From contig NZ_QKTV01000003.1 of NCBI RefSeq assembly GCF_003362725.1, forward strand, positions 1 to 64,000: a stretch of DNA of 64,000 nt, written 5' to 3'. This document shows positions 19,765 through 29,619 of the stretch, piece by piece. Position numbers and translations under genes: made by a program. The DNA is from Winogradskyella aurantiaca (GTDB taxonomy: Bacteria > Bacteroidota > Bacteroidia > Flavobacteriales > Flavobacteriaceae). The notes under the pieces were generated by a model. The model saw nothing but the letters and a program-made list of their open reading frames with translations. It was not told where the DNA came from and made no database searches. Positions within the stretch are counted from its first letter, which is position 1. Every line of letters begins with the position of its first letter.

Positions 19765-20647
19765 CTCTTAGTACTGAGTTTCTTTTGATAGAATTGGATT
19801 TACATAATGCCTCAATGGTAACGTTATTTCGCCTGGAAATGCGCGATAGGGTATCTCCCTTTTTAACAATGTACAAGCGCTTTTCACGATCTTCAAATTC
19901 AGCCAATTTTTCTTCAGAGGTGATTAAATCTATTTTAGGCAATCTTCTGGAACTGTAGTAATACGCCTTTGTCCAGGGTCGCATCACAAATAACTCTTTA
20001 CCATGAACTTTGTTGGTATCATCAAACTCAAACAGATAGTCTGGGTGAATGTATTGCCCTTTGTAACTCACTACTAGGTGCAGATGGCTACCTCTGGCAT
20101 TTCCACTACGTCCTCCTTTACCAATGTATTGTCCTTTTCGCACGCTATCATTCGCCTTAACTGCATATCTGGACATATGCGCATAAGTGGTTTCCAAACC
20201 GTTGTAATGTCTGATAACCACGGCATGCCCTAATCCACCGTTATAAACCGCCATCCGTACCACACCATCAAACATGGCAAAGAGACTATCTCCTGTTATT
20301 AGATCTATATCAATCCCCTGGTGCGCACGTCCCCAACGCCAACCATAACGCGAGGTCACTACCTTTTTTCTTGAAATTGGTGAAGCATATGTAGAATCCT
20401 CAAAGGATATTTTCAAAGGGAATTTTACAGGTACACCTTTATAGGGGTTGTAAACAGAATTGGTCCAATATTCCGAAGTAATATCTGGTGCAGGCACCGA
20501 ATGAAGCGGTAGTTCTACCTCTGTCCAAACTGCCCGTTCAGATACCTTAGATAAGGGTAGGGAAATTTTTAGGGTTTCAGCTCGTTTATTCTGAGCAAAC
20601 CCTACGGCCAATAACAAACAACATAACAAGGTAAGAATGCGTTGCAT
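19736..20647 (-). CDS. M23 family metallopeptidase with C-terminal LysM
   Basis: The 303-residue exported protein has a signal peptide ending about AVGFAQ. A lysostaphin-type M23 domain follows (about 95-215), with HQGIDID for the first zinc ligands and GSHLHLVV for the last, then a C-terminal LysM motif (YIVKKGDTLSRIS to VLRVGQKLIIEP). The zinc ligands H, D and HxH all appear present, so it is probably an active peptidoglycan endopeptidase. It is transcribed ahead of the overlapping DUF1853 gene. Confidence 0.9.
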   Translation of the reverse strand: MQRILTLLCCLLLAVGFAQNKRAETLKISLPLSKVSERAVWTEVELPLHSVPAPDITSEYWTNSVYNPYKGVPVKFPLKISFEDSTYASPISRKKVVTSRYGWRWGRAHQGIDIDLITGDSLFAMFDGVVRMAVYNGGLGHAVVIRHYNGLETTYAHMSRYAVKANDSVRKGQYIGKGGRSGNARGSHLHLVVSYKGQYIHPDYLFEFDDTNKVHGKELFVMRPWTKAYYYSSRRLPKIDLITSEEKLAEFEDREKRLYIVKKGDTLSRISRRNNVTIEALCKSNSIKRNSVLRVGQKLIIEP

Positions 20648-20766
20648 TATGTAACTGGTCTTTTTTAAACCGCTGCAAAGAAAACGAAAAATCGTTAATA
20701 TTAGTATTTCATCGATATAACTTAGGGATATTTTAACGCTAAATCCCTAATTGTGAATTCAATGAA

Positions 20767-22959
20767 TTAGGCTAGAATACTTTCGTGACCTGAGTCTTTG
20801 ACAAATAAACAGGAACTTTTTGTTTTATAAGACATCTCCTTTATAAAGGCATAGGGTAAGGCATTATTCATTCCAAAAATACTAAGATCGGCACTTGGTG
20901 CTGCTTCAACAAGATTTAGAAAATCGCCCACATATACCTCGGTCATGGTTTCTGGTAAGCGCGCTAAATTGATAAGACGCTTCAAAAAATCTTTGGCATT
21001 GGCCTCTTCGTTAGGGTCTTGAACTACTGTTATTAATCGGATCCTGGCACCCCAATTCATTTTAAGTTTATAGGCAATCAACACCGAAAGATCAAGGTTT
21101 CCAATGTCCCAACCCAGTTCCCAATTGCCACTTCTATCACTTACCCAAACATTAATAGTATTCCGTTGTCCTAATAAGGCTGTTGGGTGGGATAGAAACA
21201 GCAAAACCCCTGTTTCCAGGCGCATTGCTTCCTGCATTACTGGTTTCAGTTCATTTTCATAATCATCATGGTCCTGAAGATTTAAAAACACAATATTAGG
21301 TCTAAAGAACGCCCCTTGAAGCGCCTGGTTCCCATAATTAATGCCTTTGGCAAACTCATCGGCATGAATCACCGCAGAAGATGAGAAGACTCCTTTTTCT
21401 CTAAACGAAGCAGAAATAGCCTCCAATTCAACAGCCAACTGGCTTTGAGTGGTAAAAGGTTCAATACCCACTAATTTAATAGAACCTTTCGGCTTGGTTA
21501 TATTCCTAAGAAACTCAAAATTCCCCTTTAATCCTTGAACGTCTCTTACAGGCACCATAAGATTGGCTTTCCAAGCACGCTGCTGCATTTTTTTCATACC
21601 CCAGGTATGCTTTGCTGCCCATTCAGCAAAGGATACAAACAAGCCGGATCGCACATCTTCAAATGGTGTTTCCAGGTTTTGTCTGGATAAATAATAGTAC
21701 ACTACGAGAACGATGACAATGGATAATAGACTCACCGTTGGGTTAATAATAAACATCGCCAGAACAGAGGAGGCCAAACCTAAATAGGGCACCCATTTGG
21801 CAATACGAAATAAAGGACGGTAACTAATAAGCCCCAAGCGTTGTTCAATAATCACCACAATATTGATCATGGCATAGGTAATAAGGAAAAACAAGGTCAC
21901 CAGAGGAGCAATGGCATTAATGTTTCTTAGTAATAAGGTTACAAAAATGAGAATACCTGTAACGATCATGGCGTTTCGGGGTTGGCCATTTTTACTGGTA
22001 CCTGCCAGTATGTTGGAATAGGGGAGCACCTTATGCTCACCCATGGCATATAAGATTCTTGACGAGCCAACTATGGATGCTAATGCCGAGGAAAAGGTAG
22101 CTCCCAAAACACCAGCAATGATAAACGGACCAAAGTAAGCCTTATCAATCATCACATAATAGTTGGTAAGTAATTCTTCCTCCGTAGCTGATCGGGCAAT
22201 CCAAAAGGCCAAAAGCATGTAAATGATAAAGCTCACCCCAATAGCCCAAAGTGTTCCCGCTGGTATACTGCGTTTGGGATCCTTTAGCTCTCCAGACATA
22301 TTGGCGCCTGCCATAATCCCAGTCGCTGCTGGAAAAAAGACAGCAAACACAATCCAGAAACTTGACCCAGAAAAATCATTTTCTACCGAACCTTTAAAGC
22401 TTCCCCATCCTAAGGCTTCGGATGTAGGCACAAACATGGAACCAGAATAGGCTGCCATAACAATCGAGATCAGTGATAAAATAATGATCCCCATAATAAT
22501 ATACTGGGTCTTTATAGCCAGATTAGCACTGATGTAAGCTATGGTAAACAGGATGCCGAAGACAGCGAAATCCACAATAAAGGCATTATGTTCTGGAAAA
22601 ATACCTAACCAACCCTCCCTAAAACCAAAGATATACATGGTTACCGCCAAGCCTTGAGAGACATATCTGGGAATCCCCAAACTTCCACCTACTTCAAGAC
22701 CTAAAGCCTGCGATACAATAGCATAAGCCCCGCCAGCACCAATACGAATGTTGGTGGTGATGGCTGACATGGACAAGGCCGTACATAAGGTGATTAAAAA
22801 CGAAATAATGATGATGAGCCAGGCACCCATCAATCCAGCATTACCCACAACCCAACCCAGGCGGAGATACATGATCACCCCAAGGATGGTTAGTAAGGTA
22901 GGGGTGAAAACACCACCAAAGGTGCCGAATTTTTTGGCTGTAGAAACAGGTTGGCTCAA
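20767..22959 (-). CDS. SLC12-type cation-chloride cotransporter / APC permease
   Basis: The 730-residue protein has about 12 hydrophobic segments in residues 1-450 and a soluble C-terminal domain of about 270 residues. The opening GTFGGVFTPTLLTILGVIMY and the GIMAGANMSGELKDPKRSIP loop are characteristic of the Na-K-Cl (SLC12) branch of the APC superfamily. The C-terminal domain resembles the cytosolic domain of bacterial SLC12 homologues. Ion specificity cannot be read. It stands alone, with about 120 bp between it and the M23 peptidase gene on the same strand. Confidence 0.88.
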   Translation of the reverse strand: MSQPVSTAKKFGTFGGVFTPTLLTILGVIMYLRLGWVVGNAGLMGAWLIIIISFLITLCTALSMSAITTNIRIGAGGAYAIVSQALGLEVGGSLGIPRYVSQGLAVTMYIFGFREGWLGIFPEHNAFIVDFAVFGILFTIAYISANLAIKTQYIIMGIIILSLISIVMAAYSGSMFVPTSEALGWGSFKGSVENDFSGSSFWIVFAVFFPAATGIMAGANMSGELKDPKRSIPAGTLWAIGVSFIIYMLLAFWIARSATEEELLTNYYVMIDKAYFGPFIIAGVLGATFSSALASIVGSSRILYAMGEHKVLPYSNILAGTSKNGQPRNAMIVTGILIFVTLLLRNINAIAPLVTLFFLITYAMINIVVIIEQRLGLISYRPLFRIAKWVPYLGLASSVLAMFIINPTVSLLSIVIVLVVYYYLSRQNLETPFEDVRSGLFVSFAEWAAKHTWGMKKMQQRAWKANLMVPVRDVQGLKGNFEFLRNITKPKGSIKLVGIEPFTTQSQLAVELEAISASFREKGVFSSSAVIHADEFAKGINYGNQALQGAFFRPNIVFLNLQDHDDYENELKPVMQEAMRLETGVLLFLSHPTALLGQRNTINVWVSDRSGNWELGWDIGNLDLSVLIAYKLKMNWGARIRLITVVQDPNEEANAKDFLKRLINLARLPETMTEVYVGDFLNLVEAAPSADLSIFGMNNALPYAFIKEMSYKTKSSCLFVKDSGHESILA

Positions 22960-23023
22960 GGATACTAGCTTAAATTCAAAAGAAATTTAAGAATTTAAAC
23001 TGTATCCTGGCCAAAACTTGCTT

Positions 23024-23602
23024 TTAAAGGCTTAGTAAAACCTCAAATCCAATGGCATCTGAAATGGCCCCATCTCGCAACTTGCCATTGTAACTCACAC
23101 CCCATAACATGCGGTCAATTTTAAATTTTGCTTCGAGCGTTTCAGCCTTATAATCGACAGTGGCATAAAAGCTAATGGGATTGGTCACTCCCCGTATGGT
23201 GAGATCTGCATAGATTTTCATGTTATTGGCGTCTTCATATTGTACTGATTTGATCACTAGTTTAGCAGTAGGATAACTAGGTACATCAAAAAAGTCCGGA
23301 TCTTTTAAATGTCCTATCAGAGAGGCTTTTCCATCTTCGGAATCAATGTCCAGATTGGTCATGGAATCCATGTCTATAATAAATTCTCCACCCGAGATTA
23401 CTTCATTACTTTTAAGAAAGTAGCCTTCCTTGAACTTAATATTACCATCGTGTCCTCCAAAATAAAACAGGTATTCCCCAATCCAATGGATGTTACTGGT
23501 CTCGGTGTTTATGTGTAATTTTTCTTCTTCAAGCATCATTTGTGCTTGGCTTAACCAACAGCTGCTCAGCATAATTAGTAGTAAAAACGTCTTGTGTTTC
23601 AT
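23024..23602 (-). CDS. YceI family periplasmic protein
   Basis: The 192-residue protein has a signal peptide ending about WLSQAQ. It has the YceI lipocalin-like barrel signature: an early SNIHWIGEYL segment, GGEFIIDMDSMTN, HLKDPDFFDV, LTIRGVTNPISF and a closing MLWGVSYNGK. The family binds isoprenoid or amphiphilic ligands. It is divergent from the winged-helix regulator gene, with about 128 bp between the two start codons. Confidence 0.87.
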   Translation of the reverse strand: MKHKTFLLLIMLSSCWLSQAQMMLEEEKLHINTETSNIHWIGEYLFYFGGHDGNIKFKEGYFLKSNEVISGGEFIIDMDSMTNLDIDSEDGKASLIGHLKDPDFFDVPSYPTAKLVIKSVQYEDANNMKIYADLTIRGVTNPISFYATVDYKAETLEAKFKIDRMLWGVSYNGKLRDGAISDAIGFEVLLSL

Positions 23603-23730
23603 GATAGTTTTAGATTAAATGATTACAGGGGTAAATCTATCTGGAGCAAGTGTGGAGAATGTCAAAAATGTGTAAAAGAACTGTCAACTACTGTAAATTC
23701 TCTTTAATTTATCGGTTATTTACGATTGAA

Positions 23731-24603
23731 ATGAAATGCGCCCTGACTTTCCGATATGTAATCTTGAATATAGCGCTGCTATTATTGCCAGTGAGCATTT
23801 GGGCACAAGTGACTGAGGTTTCAGATAAAATGATGAAAGTGGCACTTCGTGATGCCGGAAATCAACTCTTGCTGACTCAAAAAGACTCAACCACACGCAT
23901 CGCACCTGTGCGTCAACTCTCGGACTCCTTATATGAATTGTCCTTTGGAAGTAGCATCTCCTTTGAGCCTAGCGCCCTGGTATCGGCTATTGAAGAAAGT
24001 CTTAAACGAATTGATCTTGAGAACAAGTATACCGTAGAAGTAAAACGCTGTGCAGATAGGGAAGTGGTTTACAGTTACCTTATGACCAACAACCGTGAAA
24101 GCACTATTGTACCTTGCCTGGACAGGCCTATTGCCAGAGACTGTTATCTTATAGAATTGGAATTTTCAGGTGTGGTTACCAATACCGCTGGAGAATCCAA
24201 GGGTTTTTATCACAACCTATTTTATGGATTTCTATTAGCTACCTTGTTTTTAGCTGTGGTTGTTTACATCAAGAAACCATGGCAACACAAAACTCAAACT
24301 GAATCAAGCTTGGTTTTAGGGAAGTTTCATTTTATCCCAGATCAGTTAAAACTAGTTCGCGAAGCCGAGGAGATCACGCTCTCTAAAAAGGAGTGTGAAA
24401 TTCTGGAACTACTAGTCACTAACATCAACGATATCGTGACGCGTGATGAGCTTAGCAAGCGCATTTGGGAAGACAATGGAGTAGTGGTAGGCAGAAGTCT
24501 GGATACCTACATCTCGAAACTTCGTAAAAAACTACAATCCGACAGTAGCATTAAGATCAATAATGTGCATGGGGTGGGTTATCGGTTAGAAGAAATTGAC
24601 TAG
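23731..24603 (+). CDS. Membrane-anchored winged-helix regulator with N-terminal periplasmic domain
   Basis: From the ATG at 23731 the protein has 291 residues; an upstream in-frame GTG at 23650 would add 27 residues with no signal character. Order: signal peptide (1-26), a periplasmic domain with three cysteines, a transmembrane helix (about 158-182), and an OmpR/PhoB-type winged helix (about 190-291) with LSKKECEILELL, SLDTYISKLRKKL and NNVHGVGYRL. DNA binding is thus C-terminal and cytosolic while sensing would be N-terminal and periplasmic, opposite to ToxR/CadC. The OprO/P-like porin follows 55 bp later and may be a target, by position only. Confidence 0.83.
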   Translation: MKCALTFRYVILNIALLLLPVSIWAQVTEVSDKMMKVALRDAGNQLLLTQKDSTTRIAPVRQLSDSLYELSFGSSISFEPSALVSAIEESLKRIDLENKYTVEVKRCADREVVYSYLMTNNRESTIVPCLDRPIARDCYLIELEFSGVVTNTAGESKGFYHNLFYGFLLATLFLAVVVYIKKPWQHKTQTESSLVLGKFHFIPDQLKLVREAEEITLSKKECEILELLVTNINDIVTRDELSKRIWEDNGVVVGRSLDTYISKLRKKLQSDSSIKINNVHGVGYRLEEID

Positions 24604-24658
24604 AAGGTTTTGAAATTTAGCTTTTTGGTTATTTCTTTAACCGAGCAACATCAGCATT

Positions 24659-25885
24659 GTGAACAGTCCAATCCAATATCAATTTAAATTCTGTCTTCTT
24701 CTTTTTGTTTCCCTTTCAGCCTCAAGAATGGAACTCTATTCTCAGGAAAACGATTCTATTGCTCGAAAATCCATAAACATTGAATATACGGACAAAGGAT
24801 TTCAATTTAGTTCAAGCGACGAGCGTTATAAACTGCACATTGAAGCACGACTGCAATTTAGATATGCTACTCCGTTTGACCAGAATCCGTTGACTTTTGA
24901 GGAAGTTTATGATGAGCGTTCCCCTGTTCTAAATATTAATAGAGCGCGTTTAAAAGTTGGAGGAAATGCTTTTGACACTGATTTAAACTACTACTTTGAG
25001 TATGAACTGGCACAAGGCAATCTTTTAGATTTTAGGATCATGTTCACCAAATGGAAGGGGTTTAATATAAAAGTAGGGCAGTGGAAAACCTTTTATAACA
25101 GAGAACGGGTTATATCCTCTGGAAAACAACAAATGGTGGAGCGGTCCATCATTAATCGTCCATTTACCATAGACCGTCAACAAGGAATCTCCTTTTACGG
25201 AAGATTGTTTGAAGGCAGTTTGGCAGATCTAACCTATCATCTATCGGTACTTACTGGAACCGGTAGAGGAAACTCAGTAAATGATGACGGCTATTTAATG
25301 TATGCTGGACGCTTGCAATGGAATGTCTTTGGACGCGAACTAGGAATGTCTGGATCTGATTTTAATGATACCATAAAACCCTCAGGGCTCGTTGCATTTG
25401 CTGCTGTTACTAACAGAAGTCCTTATACACGGTTTTCACAAGATGGAGGAGGCCAGCTCATGGGATATGAAGACGCAGGGCTTCCTGGCCAATTTCGGGT
25501 TAATCAGATGATGCTAGAGACTGCCTTTAAGTATAAAGGATTTTCCTGGCAAAGTGAATGGCACTATAAGGACATTGACGATACAATCACCGATCTGGAT
25601 CGTATTTTAAGTGGCTATTACCTGCAGGGAGGTTACTTTTTTTCCAATGTAATCAGTTTTATACCAAAGCCACTGGAATTGGCTGCTCGCTTTGCTACTT
25701 ATAAACCATTTATCAATTTACCCGATAATCTGGAACAGGAGACAGCTATTGTTGCCAACTGGTTTTTTAAAGGAGGTCACCGCAACAAACTATCAGCAGA
25801 AGTTACCTATTTTAATTTTGAAGAAGCCCGCGAAAACCAAGCCAACGGATGGCGTTTTCGTTTGCAATGGGAAATTTCATTTTAG
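24659..25885 (+). CDS. OprO/OprP-type outer-membrane porin
   Basis: The 408-residue protein starts at GTG (24659); the next in-frame ATG would remove the signal peptide, so GTG is preferred. The signal ends about LYSQ. The body has beta-barrel character and phosphate-selective porin O/P motifs: RARLKVGGNAFDTDLNYYFEYE, KVGQWKTFYNRER, INRPFTIDRQQGISFYG and a C-terminal LQWEISF with terminal aromatic. It follows the winged-helix regulator by 55 bp. Anion or phosphate specificity is a family suggestion only. Confidence 0.85.
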   Translation: MNSPIQYQFKFCLLLFVSLSASRMELYSQENDSIARKSINIEYTDKGFQFSSSDERYKLHIEARLQFRYATPFDQNPLTFEEVYDERSPVLNINRARLKVGGNAFDTDLNYYFEYELAQGNLLDFRIMFTKWKGFNIKVGQWKTFYNRERVISSGKQQMVERSIINRPFTIDRQQGISFYGRLFEGSLADLTYHLSVLTGTGRGNSVNDDGYLMYAGRLQWNVFGRELGMSGSDFNDTIKPSGLVAFAAVTNRSPYTRFSQDGGGQLMGYEDAGLPGQFRVNQMMLETAFKYKGFSWQSEWHYKDIDDTITDLDRILSGYYLQGGYFFSNVISFIPKPLELAARFATYKPFINLPDNLEQETAIVANWFFKGGHRNKLSAEVTYFNFEEARENQANGWRFRLQWEISF

Positions 25886-25991
25886 TCGCCTTTCTCAACA
25901 TTTGGGGCTTATATTGTGACAATTAGGAATACTGCTATTGGAAATATTGGTGGAAGTTTAGACCTTGAACCTAAATTAAGCACGAACACCT

Positions 25992-27632
25992 ATGAAAACC
26001 TTTTTTACAGCCGTTTTAATCTTAATAATAAGCCTTTGTTATGCCCAAAACACCATAACAGCAGAGCAGTGGCAGGAGGACTTAATGCAACTGCAAGAAT
26101 CAGTCCATAAAGACTTTCCCTTTCTATTTAAAAAAGTAACAGCGGAAGATTTTGATGCTTCTGTGGCAGACTTCAATGACGCTATTCCTAATTTAAAAGA
26201 GCATGAGATTAGAGTAGGCTTCAATAAGATCGTGGCCTTATTCCAATACGGGCATACGCAGATTCCCTATAGCAATGTTACTAGTAAGGGTGTTTTACCT
26301 GTAAATCTGTACCACTTTTCAGATGGGGTTTATATCGAAGGAGTGTACAAAGGTTATGAGGAGGCGCTTGGAGCCAAGGTCATAGAAGTAGAAGAGACCC
26401 CAATTGATAAGGCCTTAGAACTTATTTATCCGGTGGTGCCTGTGGAAAACGCACAGTATTTTAAAGCCTATGGCATCAGGTATTTACTGGCACCAGAGGT
26501 TTTGCATGCACAAGGAGTGATTCCTGAATTAAGTGATACTGTGACCTTTACCCTTGAAAAAAAAGGGCGAACGTTCCGACATTCCTTTACAGTCATCCCT
26601 AGAAAGGAGAAGCCCAGAGCCTTTAATTTCACCTTGCCGACAGACAACTGGCTGACGGCCAGAGACACCAGTACGACACCCTTATACCTTAAGTATATGG
26701 ATAAGTACTACTACTTTGAATATATGGAAGATTCACAAGTATTGTATGTGCGTCAAAGCTCTGTGTTTAACATGGACTCAGAAAGTTTAGAGGCTTTTTA
26801 TAAGCGCTTATTTGACTTTATCGATACCCATGAAATCTCAAGACTGGTCTATGATGTACGCTTAAATGGGGGTGGTAACAACTACAACAACCTCAATTTT
26901 ATAAAAGGCTTACTGGCCAGACCCAAAGTGAATACCCTTGGGAAGTTCTTCTTTATTATTGGACGGGATACCTTTTCTGCCTGCCAAAATCTTACCAATG
27001 AGGTACAGCGTTATAGTGAAGCTATTTTAGTGGGTGAACCTACAGGTGAAAACGAGAATTTTTATGGAGATACCAAACCTATAAGACTCAGAAATTCTGG
27101 GATGACCGCCTATTTGAGTTTTGCCTGGTGGCAGGACCGACCCCAGTGGGAAGGACGGGATGCGACCTATCCACATTTGGCAGCAGACATGTCTTTTAGT
27201 GATTATGTAAGTAATACTGATGTGGTTTTGCAAACGGCTTTGGATTATACCGATGATGGTTTTATTCTGGATCCCATGCAGCATTTAACCAATTTATTTA
27301 TCGCCGGAGAATTTCAACAGGTAAAAACCGATGCCTTTAAGATAGCCAAGGATCAACGCTACCGGTTTTATGATTTTAAAGAAGAATTCTCAAAGGCTGG
27401 TGGAAGGCTTCAACAACAAGGTAATTTGGAAGGCTCGCTTTTTGTTTACCAATTGATGAGCGAAATTTATTCAGAGGATGTAGGCACCTTGTTTAATTTG
27501 GCGGGAGTTCAAAAAGAATTGAAACAAACCGAAGCAGCTATTAATTCTTATAAGAAAGTCATTGACTTAGATCCCCAGCACATATTAGCCAGGAGTGCTC
27601 AAAAGCAGATTGATAAACTAAAACAACAATAA
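25992..27632 (+). CDS. S41-like peptidase with C-terminal TPR region
   Basis: The 546-residue protein has a signal peptide ending about CYAQ. The middle (about 270-430) resembles the S41 fold: LVYDVRLNGGGNNYN, GRDTFSACQNLTNE with Ser329 as probable nucleophile, and VGEPTGENENFYG. The canonical catalytic Lys is not clearly identifiable, so activity is uncertain. The last 100 residues contain a TPR-like pair of helices (LFNLAGVQKELKQTEAAINS). It starts 106 bp after the porin and may form its own unit. Confidence 0.78.
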   Translation: MKTFFTAVLILIISLCYAQNTITAEQWQEDLMQLQESVHKDFPFLFKKVTAEDFDASVADFNDAIPNLKEHEIRVGFNKIVALFQYGHTQIPYSNVTSKGVLPVNLYHFSDGVYIEGVYKGYEEALGAKVIEVEETPIDKALELIYPVVPVENAQYFKAYGIRYLLAPEVLHAQGVIPELSDTVTFTLEKKGRTFRHSFTVIPRKEKPRAFNFTLPTDNWLTARDTSTTPLYLKYMDKYYYFEYMEDSQVLYVRQSSVFNMDSESLEAFYKRLFDFIDTHEISRLVYDVRLNGGGNNYNNLNFIKGLLARPKVNTLGKFFFIIGRDTFSACQNLTNEVQRYSEAILVGEPTGENENFYGDTKPIRLRNSGMTAYLSFAWWQDRPQWEGRDATYPHLAADMSFSDYVSNTDVVLQTALDYTDDGFILDPMQHLTNLFIAGEFQQVKTDAFKIAKDQRYRFYDFKEEFSKAGGRLQQQGNLEGSLFVYQLMSEIYSEDVGTLFNLAGVQKELKQTEAAINSYKKVIDLDPQHILARSAQKQIDKLKQQ

Positions 27633-27941
27633 ATTAGATAAAAAGGGGATTACCGTTCGTCGATGTTTTGCTAAATGGATCCTTGAAATATCTATTTTAC
27701 ATAATATAAATTATAGAACATTATTTATATCTCGTTAATCAAAGGATGATTACATAGTAATATAATGAGCCATTAACATCCTGTATTTCTATAATTGGTG
27801 CTACTTAGAAATTCTCAAGACTTTTCTAGAATAATAATTTCCTTAAAATTATAATAAATTCTATTTAATAGTCAGTCATCTTTATGACTTTTACAAAACA
27901 ATTAATGCAGTTAAAATCATCTGCATTATCATTAAATATAA
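27633..27941. other. 309-bp AT-rich intergenic region
   Basis: I see no open frame with coding character. The only structure is an 8-bp inverted repeat close to the downstream start, listed separately. No convincing -33/-7 promoter was found. Confidence 0.5.
27903..27928. promoter_or_regulatory. Inverted repeat upstream of DoxX-like gene
   Basis: TAATGCAG and CTGCATTA form perfect 8-bp arms separated by 10 bp, ending 13 bp before the ATG at 27942. It could be an operator or an mRNA hairpin close to the ribosome site. There is no further support. Confidence 0.3.
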
Positions 27942-28307
27942 ATGCGATACATGAGCTTATTGACCATCCTCGTTTTCTTCGTGGGCTTATCATTTATTTA
28001 TTACGGGATTAATTGCTTATATAGTAAAACTATGAAGTCAGAATTTGAGCGGTATGATTTAAAGAATTTCAGAATACTGACCGGTATGCTCCAACTCCTT
28101 GGAGGAACTGGACTTATTGTAGGTTATTTTTTTAGTGAGGTACTTGTTTTAACTGCTGCCTTTGGTTTGTTTTTATTAATGTCGGCAGGCTTTGCGGTGC
28201 GATTACGACTAAAAGATAGAGCTAAACAGTCGGCACCATCATTGATCTATGCCATATTATCTTTATATATCGTTTACGAGAGTTTTTTGTTGCTCAATAT
28301 CAATTAG
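27942..28307 (+). CDS. DoxX-like four-helix membrane protein
   Basis: The 121-residue protein has four hydrophobic helices and a DoxX-like layout: helix 1, a short polar loop, then MLQLLGGTGLIVGYF, a third helix with FLLMSAGFAVRLRLKDR, and a last helix. Its 3' end overlaps by 4 bp the 3' end of another small DoxX-like gene on the opposite strand. Function is unknown; DoxX-like proteins are poorly defined membrane proteins. Confidence 0.75.
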   Translation: MRYMSLLTILVFFVGLSFIYYGINCLYSKTMKSEFERYDLKNFRILTGMLQLLGGTGLIVGYFFSEVLVLTAAFGLFLLMSAGFAVRLRLKDRAKQSAPSLIYAILSLYIVYESFLLLNIN

Positions 28308-28666
28308 ACTAAAACTATAATCAGACACAACACTAAAAACAGTGTCGCCGGAAAGGATTTGTATAGTGGATCTTTGATCTTAAAATGCATGGCTATTGAT
28401 CCTGTTAATAAAACTGCAAGCCCTGAAGCCGATGGAACGGCCAATACCGGATACCAAATTGAGGCGATAAGTCCAATAGCAAACACTACTTTCAATGTGC
28501 CAATTACATAGCAGAACCACACTGGTAAGCCGTATATTGCAAATTCTTCTAGAATAGTCTCAGCATCTCCTCCACGCCATTTAGTGGCCTTTTTATTTTG
28601 AATAAGCCAAACATTCAAGATGCTTAAAGCAACCACACATTTAAGAATTAATATGAAATAATACAT
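28304..28666 (-). CDS. DoxX-like family membrane protein
   Basis: The 120-residue protein has four helices. The segment WFCYVIGTLKVVFAIGLIAS and the following SIAMHFKIKDPLYKS are typical of DoxX-like small membrane proteins, the latter being the conserved loop ahead of the last helix. It is convergent with and overlaps the plus-strand DoxX-like gene by 4 bp. No partner enzyme is adjacent. Confidence 0.8.
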   Translation of the reverse strand: MYYFILILKCVVALSILNVWLIQNKKATKWRGGDAETILEEFAIYGLPVWFCYVIGTLKVVFAIGLIASIWYPVLAVPSASGLAVLLTGSIAMHFKIKDPLYKSFPATLFLVLCLIIVLV

Positions 28667-28873
28667 AATTAATAAACTCTTGTCTTTCTATTTAAAGATA
28701 GTTAAATATTACTACAGAATCAAGCGCCTTTTTTATGAACAGTAGTAATGCTGAATTTTGTTGAAGAATAAAACATTCTGAAACCATCATATCTTACTAA
28801 TAAAGCTCAGGTTACCTCAGAACGATGGTGATGATGCTAAAAGCGCAATGTGATCCTAAAATCAGCACTTCCA

Positions 28874-29440
28874 TTATTCCTTCGGCATCCGATTCTTAAT
28901 CGTTGCAATTTGCCCCATATGATTGGCCGAGTGTTCCATAACATGGTACCAGATATAATGGTAATTAAGGCCTTCTTCAATAATAGAAGCAAACCAGGTA
29001 TCGTCTTTGGTTTTGAGTTCTTTTAAGGTGATGGCACGCACTTCGTCCCATAAATCCAAATAATGAGATATGGGCATCCCCTTAAGCATGTTTTTAACCT
29101 TCTCATTAATAACTCCAGCTGTACCAAATTTGGCGCGCTCCTCCTCTGTCCAATCACGTCCTTCTATAGTAGCGACTTGGTAATAAGATTCGGTAGATAC
29201 CAAATGCATAATCAAGGCCCCAATACTATTGGCATTTTCATCGTATTGAAAATCCACCTGGGATTGGCCCATATCTTTTACTTGTTCGGTAATTCGGGTT
29301 TTTAAGTCTTCTAACATAAAGACCATATTGCCAATATTTGGCGAGTAGCCTTCTACCGGTTTTAGTTCACCCTGGGCGTTTATTAGAAAAATAGAAAGGA
29401 ATAATGATACTGATAGGATTCTAAACTTTAATGATGTCAT
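28874..29440 (-). CDS. DinB-superfamily protein with signal peptide
   Basis: The 188-residue protein starts with a signal-like segment ending about FLINAQ, then a four-helix DinB/DUF664-type domain. Probable metal ligands are the His in LIMHLV and the two His in VMEHSANHMGQI near the C terminus. DinB-like proteins include metal-dependent thiol transferases and many unknowns. An exported member is less common than the cytosolic ones. It appears monocistronic. The exact activity is not inferable. Confidence 0.8.
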   Translation of the reverse strand: MTSLKFRILSVSLFLSIFLINAQGELKPVEGYSPNIGNMVFMLEDLKTRITEQVKDMGQSQVDFQYDENANSIGALIMHLVSTESYYQVATIEGRDWTEEERAKFGTAGVINEKVKNMLKGMPISHYLDLWDEVRAITLKELKTKDDTWFASIIEEGLNYHYIWYHVMEHSANHMGQIATIKNRMPKE

Positions 29441-29619
29441 AGGTTTGTTGTTTAATCTGCTTTCTAAAGATACAAGTTGTGGTCCTCCTTATTCTTAAAA
29501 AAGAATTAATAGTTCAAATTGATCATCTGCCGAAACATCTCTTTTGAATAATCTATTTAAGAATTGCACCATACAGCTCCCCTCTAACAATTATTGTAGT
29601 TTTACACTAAACTTTAGCC

